Source: Liolophura sinensis (taxonomy: Eukaryota > Mollusca > Polyplacophora > Chitonida > Chitonidae). Taken from it: a stretch of DNA of 60,000 nucleotides. The notes below the pieces were generated by a model that did not search any database, was not told the origin of the DNA, and saw only the letters and a list, made by a program, of their open reading frames with translations. Shown one piece after another: positions 48,973 through 56,228 of this stretch (positions are counted from its first letter, which is position 1; each line of letters opens with the position of its first letter). The stretch lies in the NCBI RefSeq assembly GCF_032854445.1, contig NC_088304.1, positions 30,885,732 to 30,945,731 of the forward strand, written 5' to 3'. A program made the position numbers and the translations under genes.

Positions 48973-51900
48973 TGCTAGGTGTTTAAGCATGGGTGTCACG
49001 TTGCAAATAATTTCAAACTATCCAAAACGGTTTTCAGTCATCCTCTTTTTTCAGAACTTTTTAATGAACATTGAAATGTATTTCAAAAGAACTTTTGTGA
49101 ACATATATATGTACAAAATTATCTCCAATAGCGATCTAGGCCCAACATGTACAAGCGTATAAGTTAACCAACGTATTAGTACATCTGTAATCCTGGGATT
49201 ACCAGTATTCTGCATATTTTGAATCCAGTCTGCTAAAACCTGGAACTGTCTGATGGTTTCTGTGGAAGTTTCGTGATAAACCATGGACAACGCCAAATGC
49301 AGTCAGGAAAAGTATCAAAGTCACCAAACAACAAACTACTCCTACTTTCAAACCCTCAAGAATATTCTTCTTTGCAGCGTAACTATTAAATGAAAAAAAC
49401 ATTTCCAGTGCAGTGGTTATAGACCTTTCCAAACTGTCAACCAAGAACACGCTATTGATCAGTCGTAAGCTGTATTGTTGCAAATAGATCAAGCGGATGC
49501 CCCTCACATTGGATGCAAATGTTCAGTCTGTCTGTGATGTAATTGCTTTCACCGGGAATGGAATGAAAAGTACCGTTTTCACGACAAGGTGTGGTGGGAC
49601 ATTGGATGTGTTGGATCCATCCATTAAACCTTCAAACCTCCGCCACACTAAATACACAAATTCCCCCGCTTATTAAGTGTAGTACGATGAGTTCCAACAA
49701 AGGGACAATACTATGCAACACACTATTACAAGGTAAAAGAGCAATATCTAGAAATGGTTAATAATCATTTCAAAAATCAAGATTAAGATCCCGGTCAGCA
49801 TCAAAATGCAATGGGTAATTGCCTGGCTTTGGTCCACAACATTTCAAATCACCAAAAACCACAAAAACTCCTTGAATGAGTTAATAATACTCAATAAACA
49901 TTGCCAGCACCAATCTCTGCCAATAGCCATGGTTAGCCCCGTAACATTATGCTATAACACCAATAGCTAGGTCATGATGTACCATGTACATGTCTATAGT
50001 TTGCAATAACAAGTTAGATAATTAGGTCTTCAAAGCCTGAAACTCTTCTTTTCAGTTTCAGACTTAATAGTAGATGTTATCCATTTTCAGAATGCCACCC
50101 TGCCTTCAAACTCTCGTTCCCTCCCGAGCAGACCTTCCGAGATTTCAGTGGCTACGATTCTGATGTCAGGAACTCTAATGCCATGGGCGCCATCGACCAG
50201 GATACGCCATCAGGGGACCGAGGAGCCGCATTCTTCGACGGGGTCCAGAGTAAAATCGTGTCTCGACGCTTCAATTTTGCAGAATTTGGATACGTTCCAA
50301 AATTTAGTGTAACGTTCCTCGCCGATGATGCCGGACAAACGGGCGAAATTGCTCTGCTGACCAACAACGCCTGTGATCAGCCTCCCACCGTCGAACTGTA
50401 CCTACGCCCTGCCACCTCTACGATTGTCGGGAGAATATTAACTTTTGTAGGGGAGATTTCCATAGAGAACTCATATACCGTAAGTTCATGCAGAGAAGAA
50501 CGAACCCGCATGTTCCGCGATAACGACAATTGATCCTTTTTTGCTGTTTGCCATATAGCGTATTATTTGTTACATAGTGACTCTGTGATAGGATACGTAA
50601 ATATATGGGGTCAAAAATCCTTTATATTGGACGAGGCATTATTGACATCATATATTTGCGTAATCTATCACTGAGTCACTATGTCACAAATTTATCCTGC
50701 AAAGACCTATCAATTCAGTGCAGAAGACCGATGTATGGGTTAATCGCTTTAGCGATGTGACCATTGTGACCCAACCAAGGGAGATAACTTACACATCAGA
50801 CACTTTTGACCTTACCTGCAGGATTCGAGAATATATCTGTAACTCACGTGACCGTTGTTTTTTTTTCTGATGGGGATAAAAACCATGTTTTATGTCTCCG
50901 AAAAGAAATGCTATTTCCGCAATAGTCACTGGTTTGAAAACAGTAACTTCATCGTATGTTAAAGGATTAAAACCCATTTTACACTATAGGAAAGAGCTTA
51001 AAGAGACGAATGTATAACCGGCGAAAGTGTATGCGACCGGTCTTTTTTTTTTTTTTTGGCATGTCATTTATATAAAAACAAACTGTTCTTTAATTCACAG
51101 AGATCATCTTGGAATACAGTGGTACTGGGATATGACGGACAAAGTCTGTCTCTGGACGTCAACGGAAATGTGAACTCTTCGCCACCTACTGGCAACCCAG
51201 GTAATTAGCAAAATATCAGTTTCTTTCAAGAGAAATACATGTAACGACCAGTTGACCAATGAGATTGTTCCCATTGGCTTGGTAGTGGCATCACAGTATT
51301 GTATGCAGGTTTTAAGGCACCAGTCCATATTAGGATGAACCGTACACCTATCCCGCAACCTAACTGCCGTCATATATACTCTAGAGTAACCGTAACCGTA
51401 ACCGTAAGAGTATCCCGTAACATTCCACTATGGCAGTTACTTGAAATTGTATAACACATACTATTACCATGTTAAGTTAACTCATTGCCTTTGCTTTAAA
51501 GCTGATTAGAATGAATGAATGTTTAACGCCACATTTGACGTTAGAAGAGACAACGGTCATATATAACACACTACCTGGAGGTTCCGATAGATGGCACCAG
51601 GACACCGGAAGGATCTTAAACCGACTTTACACACTATTTCAATTTTGATCACCACAAGACGTTATTTTAAGATAAAACTTTCAAAATTTCGACTTCCGGA
51701 AGAAAAAATCACTAATCATTGTTACAAGGTTTCAAATTTGGACAGATTTGAATGGCTTTGTATAATCGGCACAGGAACGTAAAGCAAAGCAAAGGCATTT
51801 TAGTTCTTTACAAACTCTCAAAAACATAAACTGTTAAATTTAACAGAAAGTCTGTTGCCTGAGTGATGCTAGAATGCATTCTGTTATTGCAGCAGAATAT

Positions 51901-52206
51901 TCTGTTAAATATAACACACAATTTTCTATATACACACAAAATTCTATATATAACATAAATATTCTGTTAGGCTTCTATAGAATATTATGTTGTATGTAAC
52001 ACGGTGTTGTGTTATAATAATGGAATACACCCTAGTATTACTCAGAAAAGACTATCTGTTAAAAATGTTTCATTTATAATAGAAAAATATTCATTCTTTT
52101 ATCTTGTCTTTCAGCTAAAGTTATTCCCATCCAGTGTTCCTTACAGATTGGGTATGGACAGTTTATGGAGAGGTTCAAGGGTCATATAGACGAGGTGATA
52201 TATTAG
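45125..52206 (+). CDS. Secreted chitin-binding and laminin-G domain protein, shell-matrix (Pif/BMSP-like) type, 7 exons
   Basis: Joining 45125-45206, 45767-45961, 46805-47005, 48728-48889, 50091-50479, 51101-51200 and 52115-52206 gives 1221 nt, exactly 406 codons plus a stop, with AG and GT at every junction. The product starts with a signal peptide (residues 1-21, hydrophobic core LAAILTLSTPAVFG). CBM14 module 1 has cysteines 30, 48, 54, 69, 82 and 90. Module 2 has 95, 110, 116, 126, 139 and 145. Module 3 (160-213) keeps only four. A laminin-G/concanavalin-like domain (about 215-406) ends in the typical G-H-I-D-E-V-I-Y. Sequons occur at N100 and N157. Known family role: secreted molluscan proteins combining CBM14 and LamG, such as Pif and BMSP, bind chitin in the shell organic matrix. 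Unlike those, no von Willebrand A domain is seen, so this is a relative and not a proven orthologue. Exon boundaries were read by eye. The last codons could instead splice on at GAG|GTGATA (52195), giving a longer protein. Confidence 0.85.
45522..45686 (-). mobile_element. SINE (family 1), 5'-truncated, in intron 1
   Basis: AT-rich tail, a TACGCCGTACTCAGTAATAT 3' end and the body as far as the CTTCCCACG segment. The tRNA head is missing. Confidence 0.88.
45767..45961 (+). CDS. Exon 2: first CBM14 chitin-binding module
   Basis: Acceptor ACACAG at 45761-45766 and donor GTAAGG at 45962. The 195-nt, phase 1-1 exon holds a complete six-cysteine peritrophin-A module (C30, C48, C54, C69, C82, C90). 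It includes the Y-I-H-C aromatic/cysteine motif and F-F-N-P before the fifth cysteine, both typical of this family. Confidence 0.88.
46249..46402 (-). mobile_element. SINE (family 1), internally deleted, in intron 2
   Basis: 3' end and part of the body in reverse orientation, lacking about 60 bp of the centre. It lies head to head with the + copy at 46434, so transcripts of this intron could fold into a long hairpin. Confidence 0.88.
46434..46718 (+). mobile_element. tRNA-derived SINE (family 1), full length, in intron 2
   Basis: It begins with about 18 G, then the A-box head CCTCCGTGGCTCAGTTGG, B box, central region and AAATA tail. ATCACCTGTATCG (46421-46433) and ATCACATGTATCG (46719-46731) form a 13-bp target-site duplication with one mismatch. 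Confidence 0.92.
46805..47005 (+). CDS. Exon 3: second CBM14 chitin-binding module
   Basis: Acceptor ACAG at 46801-46804; the ACAG four bases later would break the frame. Donor GTAAGC at 47006. The 201-nt, phase 1-1 exon has six framework cysteines (95, 110, 116, 126, 139, 145) with the C-S-E-Y-W-T-C core. Extra cysteines C127 and C149 may form an additional disulfide or pair with another chain. Confidence 0.88.
47084..47290 (-). mobile_element. SINE (family 1) without tRNA A box, in intron 3
   Basis: Reverse orientation, complete from the 3' end through the B-box region (GAACTCACAGCGACGGCATT). The 5' head is missing. Confidence 0.88.
47520..48230. repeat. ~23-bp tandem array with palindromic core, split by a SINE (intron 3)
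   Basis: Repeats of GTGTAATACGTTACACTTTC and variants (GTCTAACATGTTACACTTTC). GTGTAATACGTTACAC is itself a palindrome with a 4-bp centre. Units occur on both sides of the SINE at 47701-47956. Confidence 0.88.
47701..47956 (-). mobile_element. SINE (family 1), near full length, inserted in a 23-bp tandem array
   Basis: Reverse orientation, including the A-box head (TTAGCGCGCTAACCATCTGA). Array units continue on both sides (47520-47700 and 47957-48230), so it inserted after the array formed. No clean target-site duplication is visible. Confidence 0.88.
48441..48666 (+). mobile_element. SINE (family 1) lacking its tail, in intron 3
   Basis: A box GTGACTCAGTTGGTTAGGGC, body and 3' core up to ATTCTTGAG; the tail is lost. 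It lies 60 bp upstream of exon 4. Confidence 0.88.
48728..48889 (+). CDS. Exon 4: degenerate third CBM14-like module
   Basis: Acceptor TTCTCTAG ends at 48727. The donor is GTATTT at 48890, where a TTTA microsatellite begins at once. The 162-nt, phase 1-1 exon contains C161, C187, C198 and C200. The C-S-x-Y-x-x-C pair that normally forms the second and third cysteines is replaced by R-R-F-I-Q-L. Spacing and the A-L-F-D-P-E-S-C motif still fit CBM14. Chitin binding by this module is doubtful. Confidence 0.82.
48891..48973. repeat. TTTA microsatellite starting in the exon 4 donor
   Basis: About 20 perfect TTTA units begin at the second base of the intron, so the donor reads GTATTTATT. Probably the tail of a lost or truncated SINE. 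Confidence 0.95.
49425..49630 (+). repeat. Dispersed element E, solo copy in intron 4
   Basis: AACTGTCAACCAAGAACACG, TTGCTTTCACCGGGAATGGA, then GACATTGGATGTGTTGGATC and CATCCATTA. The last piece is the inverse of part of the 64-bp satellite unit, but here it is present once and not amplified. Confidence 0.72.
50091..50479 (+). CDS. Exon 5: N-terminal part of the laminin-G-like domain
   Basis: Acceptor CCATTTTCAG ends at 50090 and donor GTAAGT starts at 50480. The 389-nt exon changes phase from 1 to 0. It encodes residues 214-343, with A-A-F-F-D-G and F-S-V-T-F-L beta-strand motifs of the concanavalin/LamG fold, plus two cysteines. It is the longest coding exon and the best probe for homology. 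Confidence 0.85.
50565..50692. mobile_element. Short palindromic element (hairpin) in intron 5
   Basis: TTTGTTACATAGTGACTCTG, then TGATAGGATACGTAAATATA on the left, inverted on the right as ATATTTGCGTAATCTATCAC and TGAGTCACTATGTCACAAA. Arms are about 43 bp and nearly complementary. Likely a MITE. Confidence 0.75.
51101..51200 (+). CDS. Exon 6: central strands of the laminin-G-like domain
   Basis: Acceptor TAATTCACAG ends at 51100 and donor GTAATT starts at 51201. The exon encodes W-N-T-V-V-L-G-Y-D-G followed by L-S-L-D-V-N-G, the W..V...YDG..L.L.V.G signature of LamG domains. It ends in phase 1. Confidence 0.85.
51815..52085. mobile_element. Hairpin MITE (family B), copy 3, in the last intron of the shell-matrix-like gene
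   Basis: TTTAACAGAAAGTCTGTTGC, CTGAGTGATGCTAGAATGCA, and inverted ACCCTAGTATTACTCAG plus GACTATCTGTTAAA. It ends about 30 bp before the exon 7 acceptor and probably contributes to that acceptor's upstream sequence. Confidence 0.8.
52115..52206 (+). CDS. Exon 7: end of the laminin-G-like domain, with stop
   Basis: Acceptor CTTGTCTTTCAG ends at 52114. The exon encodes the last LamG strands (I-G-Y-G-Q-F, then G-H-I-D-E-V-I-Y) and a TAG stop at 52204-52206. Ending at D-E-V-x-Y matches the natural edge of LamG domains. A possible donor, GAG|GTGATA, lies at 52195, so an alternative longer form cannot be excluded. Confidence 0.78.
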
Positions 52207-52270
52207 GCCTACCATATAGTATAGGAAAGCGAAAAAATTGCTGTCCTAGTTGGTGTTTTTATTGTTAATG

Positions 52271-52574
52271 GCTGGCGGGCGGGGGGTGGGGGTGGGGTGG
52301 GGGGCTCTGTGGCTCAGTTGGTTAGCGCGCTAGCGCAGCTTTATGACCTGGGAGCCTCTCACCAATGCGATCGCCGTGATTTCAAGTCCAGCTCATGCTG
52401 GCTTCCTCTCTGGTCGTACGTGTAAAGGTCTGCCAGCAACCTGCGGATAGTCGTGGGTTTCTCCCGGGCTCTGCCCGGTTTACTCCTACCTTAATGCTGG
52501 CCGCCGTCGTATAGTGAAATATTCTTGGGTACGGCGTAAAACACCAATCAAATAAATAAATAAAAAATAAATAC
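52271..52574 (+). mobile_element. SINE (family 1), full length, 3' of the shell-matrix-like gene
   Basis: G-rich start, then CTCTGTGGCTCAGTTGGTTA, B-box region, body and a long AAATA tail. TGTTAATG occurs on both sides (52263-52270, 52575-52582) as a possible 8-bp target-site duplication. Its tail contains AATAAA. Confidence 0.88.
52551..52560 (+). promoter_or_regulatory. Candidate polyadenylation signal inside a SINE tail
   Basis: AATAAATAAA in the A-rich tail of the SINE at 52271-52574 is the first AATAAA I see after the stop at 52206, about 345 bp downstream. If used, the insertion supplies the 3' end of the shell-matrix-like gene. No transcript evidence is available. Confidence 0.35.
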
Positions 52575-52582
52575 TGTTAATG

Positions 52583-54895
52583 AAATATGTAAACACCTAT
52601 AACCAACCAATTAACTCATATAGTTCACTTGAGATGTCAGACGTAAAGATACTGCTATAAACAGCTTCAAGACAACTTAATTAAATGTTCATTCCTCATG
52701 TAATGGTAATCCCACCGATGAGTCAACATTCAAACTATTCTCTTTTAACTTTCAGGTCAGCGTAACCTTGTGTTAGTCTTTTCCGGAGGAAGGATTTTTC
52801 AATTTTTATACCTCCTGCCATCACCAGATTTTCAAGTTTAGTGGGGTGGAAAATTCCATCCAGCGATTTCGTACGGATAACTTTCTGGTGAAATGGACAC
52901 TTAGGAATAACGCTCAGCATATTTATTCCCCTTCTTTGATTCGGAGTTTATTGCACCACCAGATGTCGTGAAACACGGGACGTGCACCGTGTTTCACCTC
53001 AGTGGAAATATCATTCAATAAACCTTCTTTCTCGATTAACCAACCAAACTTTCAGACTTATTAGTAGATTATTATAAACTACTGAATTCACCAAACTGAA
53101 TTTTGGTGAATTCAAGCGCATTGGAACAACAATAACATAAAGTAACACGCCTTCAGCTCACTGGCCGATAGCCAAATGTTCAATTCACCCTTTGCCATGC
53201 ATGGGGAACTTTGTTTATAGCCGCTACAGGTAAAGATTTCATGTGTTGTATGTAGGTTCATGTTGACGTGAACTACGTTCCCGTTTAATTTTTTGATCAG
53301 ATTTCTGGTTTCTGGTTCTATGGCATCCGTCTGGACAATGGAATCAAATTCCAACGACCTGAATGAAGTAATAGTCAAAGTAGATAATGGTTTGGTATGC
53401 ATGTTCACATTCACATGAATTAGGTTCGTATTTAAACTCTGTTAAGAACAAATTTCTGGTTTTCATATCATCCGACTGAATATAGTAAGTTTTTAAGTAT
53501 AACTGATGCTATACGGCTTCACACATTCCAAACTTAGTACACACATCATTCTGTAAGACGGATCGAGAGCTTGAGACCACGTGATTTCCTTAGTAACAAG
53601 CGGCGTGGGTAAGAAAGCGGTCCTCCCAACGTTATTGCATAGGAAAATGCCTATTTTTGAATCGCTGTTAGCGATCTTGGACTCGTTGGATTAGTATAAT
53701 TTTCAGCTTTCCAGATAGTCAGAGTATTTCTGCTGAGCCTTCGGGGCGTTATTTTATACAACTAAGACTTACTCGTCGCTAGCGAAGTGGCAAAAAGTGA
53801 CTTTCTTTCCAATGCTTTAACATTGGGCGGACATTTTGTGTTAGACTCGACCCGTCTTAGAGAATATGGAATGAAGTAGGCCTTCTTCCAATTTAAACTG
53901 AGGCTGAGTCGATCAGATTTCTTGTTCTTAAAGCAACAAAGTGAAACTTATAAATGCAGGTATGGGGAGTACCTGATTAGGCCTACAAAACAGTGGTACA
54001 ATCCAACGTGCCTGTAAATACTAGCTTGTACTTTATAGTACCAGTACACTGTATGCGTCTGCTACTTGGATCACTTAACTCATGCACCTTGGGTTATACT
54101 GTGTACTACTGTTTGTGTACAGGCAGGCTCTCCTGTTTGTGTTGTTTCTTCAGCTTGAGTTTATGAGCTGTGCACACCCAGTATGTATGTACACCTTGAT
54201 TGTAGTCTACCCACTTGCAGTTGCCATTTTACCTGATAATGGGAAAGTATTAACTTGAAACTTAAAGGTTACCGATACTGAGTTTTGAAAAACTGTAAAA
54301 CCCGATGCCATGGTGTGTGTGTTTGTCACACTCATTTCTTTTAACAAGTATATCAGACATATTTCTTGGTGACTTTTCAGTCTTTTAAACAACTTAAATA
54401 CACATATCAAGAATACATTCCAGTTATTTATATTTGTTTATTTTTGGATATATCATTAACGTTATGGGTAATTATAAGAAAGCCTCCGGGATAAAGATAG
54501 GCCTATTTTCATAGGCTGTCCTTTGTTTCGTGAGAACCATGAACGTCAGTAAAACTCCTAAGTACTTTCATTATCTCATCTTTGTAAAACATCAAACATA
54601 AATTTGATTGATTGTAAACTTTACTATTAAAATTTACATTTGGCAAAGGGAATTCTTTCTCACGATGATTACTTTTGTTTAATGACTTTTATAAAATTGT
54701 CATCATTTGTGGCTATTGATTTGATTTAGTGGACTCGCGTTAGACGCTGTACTCAAGAATATTTCATGTACAGTATATACGACAATCTGATTTCTAACTG
54801 GAGGGAAATAGGCACAGCTTCAGGGGGATCCACTGCTTCTCGCCAGGTACAAGGGAGACGCTTTGTTGTAGCATATACAAATCGGCAGAACATGT
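52583..54895. other. Intergenic between the two genes, nothing recognised
   Basis: Short minus-strand frames at 52735 and 53112 have no domain and no good splice sites. A SINE tail remnant lies at 54735-54762. Confidence 0.5.
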
Positions 54896-55127
54896 ATTTA
54901 TTTATTTATTTGATTGGTGTTTTACGCCATACTCAAGAATATTTTACTTATTTGACGGTGCCTAGCATTTTGGTGGGGGGAAAGCGGGTAAAGCCCTGCC
55001 CAACCCTACGACCATCTGCAAGTTGGACCAAAACCTTCCCACGTACGGCCGGAGAGGAAGCCAACATGACCTGCACTTGGGTGATTGCGCTGCGCTGGCA
55101 TGCAAACCACTTTGGTCACGGAGGCAA
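54896..55127 (-). mobile_element. SINE (family 1), near full length, diverged
   Basis: TTTA tail, GATTGGTGTTTTACGCCATA, body, CCCACGTACGGCCGGAGAGG and a decayed head ending in CACGGAGGC. Confidence 0.85.
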
Positions 55128-55189
55128 CTATTGCTGTTTTGAAAATGGACTCCAAAGTGTCTGCTTAAGATGCTGATCAGCTGTACATG

Positions 55190-55245
55190 TATTTTATTTA
55201 TTCCATTTATGTTTTAGGCCGTATTCAAGATTATTTCACCTAAGG
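55190..55245 (-). mobile_element. SINE 3'-tail fragment
   Basis: Tail plus GTTTTAGGCCGTATTCAAGA and TTATTTCACCTAAGGGA only. A similar short remnant lies at 54735-54762. Confidence 0.6.
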
Positions 55246-56013
55246 GACAGAAGATATAACTCTCATTGGCTAAACGGTATAGACTGCCTTAGTTAATAAC
55301 TACTATTTTTTACTTGTGTATTAAGCTATAGGTCTAATCCAGATTAGGGGTTCACATTAAGTCATCGACTTTAGCAAGCTACATAATGGCGAACTTAACC
55401 ACGGTGATAATAATGGAGAAAGGTAAGTAGTTTTACCGAACTTCATGTAACACGACAGGATTGAGAGCACCGTCAACTGCTTCTTGCCAACAAGACACTC
55501 AGAACAATGGAGGTAGGGAGCTGGGAAAATTCCCTGCCTAAACATGGTAATGAGCGCACGTTTCGTGTGACCTAGCGATTGAAAAGCAAGGACCTAAATC
55601 ACTCGGCCATGGTCTCCTAACACACTCTTGGTCCGAGAGGTTGCGCGTTTGAATCTTCTTCTATCCTTTCCCAGCTCCACATAATTCATTTATTTATTGG
55701 TGTTTTACGTCGACATGGACACAAGAGATCTATGCGATGTATTAAGGTTTCTTCCGTCATCAAGGGGAAATTCCCTCCAGTAGAGGGTAAAAACGCGTGG
55801 AACAGTTACAAACGGTGAAGGCAGCACCGTGAGAGGCCTGCTTAAGTGTGCCTTTTGCTTTTTCTCCATTCAATAAGAAAAAGAAACCGGGCAGATCTAA
55901 GCAGAATTTTTAATCGATTTTATAAGTAAAGGATGCCAGCCAGGGATTGGGTCTGCCAGCAAAGGATCAGAACTGAAGAAAAACAAAACTGAATCACGAC
56001 AAACGTATATTTC
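55246..56013. other. Intergenic downstream of PES1
   Basis: Contains a SINE tail remnant (TTTATTGGTGTTTTACGTCG near 55691) and a B-box-like TTGCGCGTTTGAATCTTC near 55640. No gene. Confidence 0.5.
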
Positions 56014-56019
56014 TTTATT
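56014..56019 (-). promoter_or_regulatory. Candidate PES1 polyadenylation signal
   Basis: TTTATT on the + strand is AATAAA on the - strand, 126 bp after the PES1 stop. Position and strand fit a short 3' UTR. Confidence 0.5.
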
Positions 56020-56144
56020 TCAGCTATCCATAATTGTTGTTCTGGACTTCTGTCTGGGCAACAAATTCCAAAACAAGTGTCTCTTCACCGTCAGGTATAC
56101 CACAATATCTTCCGTTAGCCGGTCTAAGCTGGCCCAATCACACA

Positions 56145-56228
56145 TCAGGAGGCCTGCTTTCCCCGTTGCTTTTTCTCCATTTTCACCTTCTTATCATGGT
56201 CTTCCCTTTTCTTTTGAAGAATCCTTGC
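56145..56228 (-). CDS. PES1: PES1 last coding exon, with stop
   Basis: Acceptor TACACTACAG (AG at 56229-56230). There are 28 codons ending in TGA at 56145-56147. The basic tail K-K-R-E-D-H-D-K-K-V-K-M-E-K-K parallels E-K-R-K-A-H-D-E-A-V-R-S-E-K-K of vertebrate PES1. Phase 0 agrees with the previous exon. Confidence 0.85.
   Translation of the reverse strand, partial: ARILQKKREDHDKKVKMEKKQRGKQAS

Noticed and set aside
51385-51410. Telomere-like CCGTAA repeats
   Set aside because: Three or four CCGTAA units differ from the animal telomere repeat (TTAGGG/CCCTAA) and are too few.
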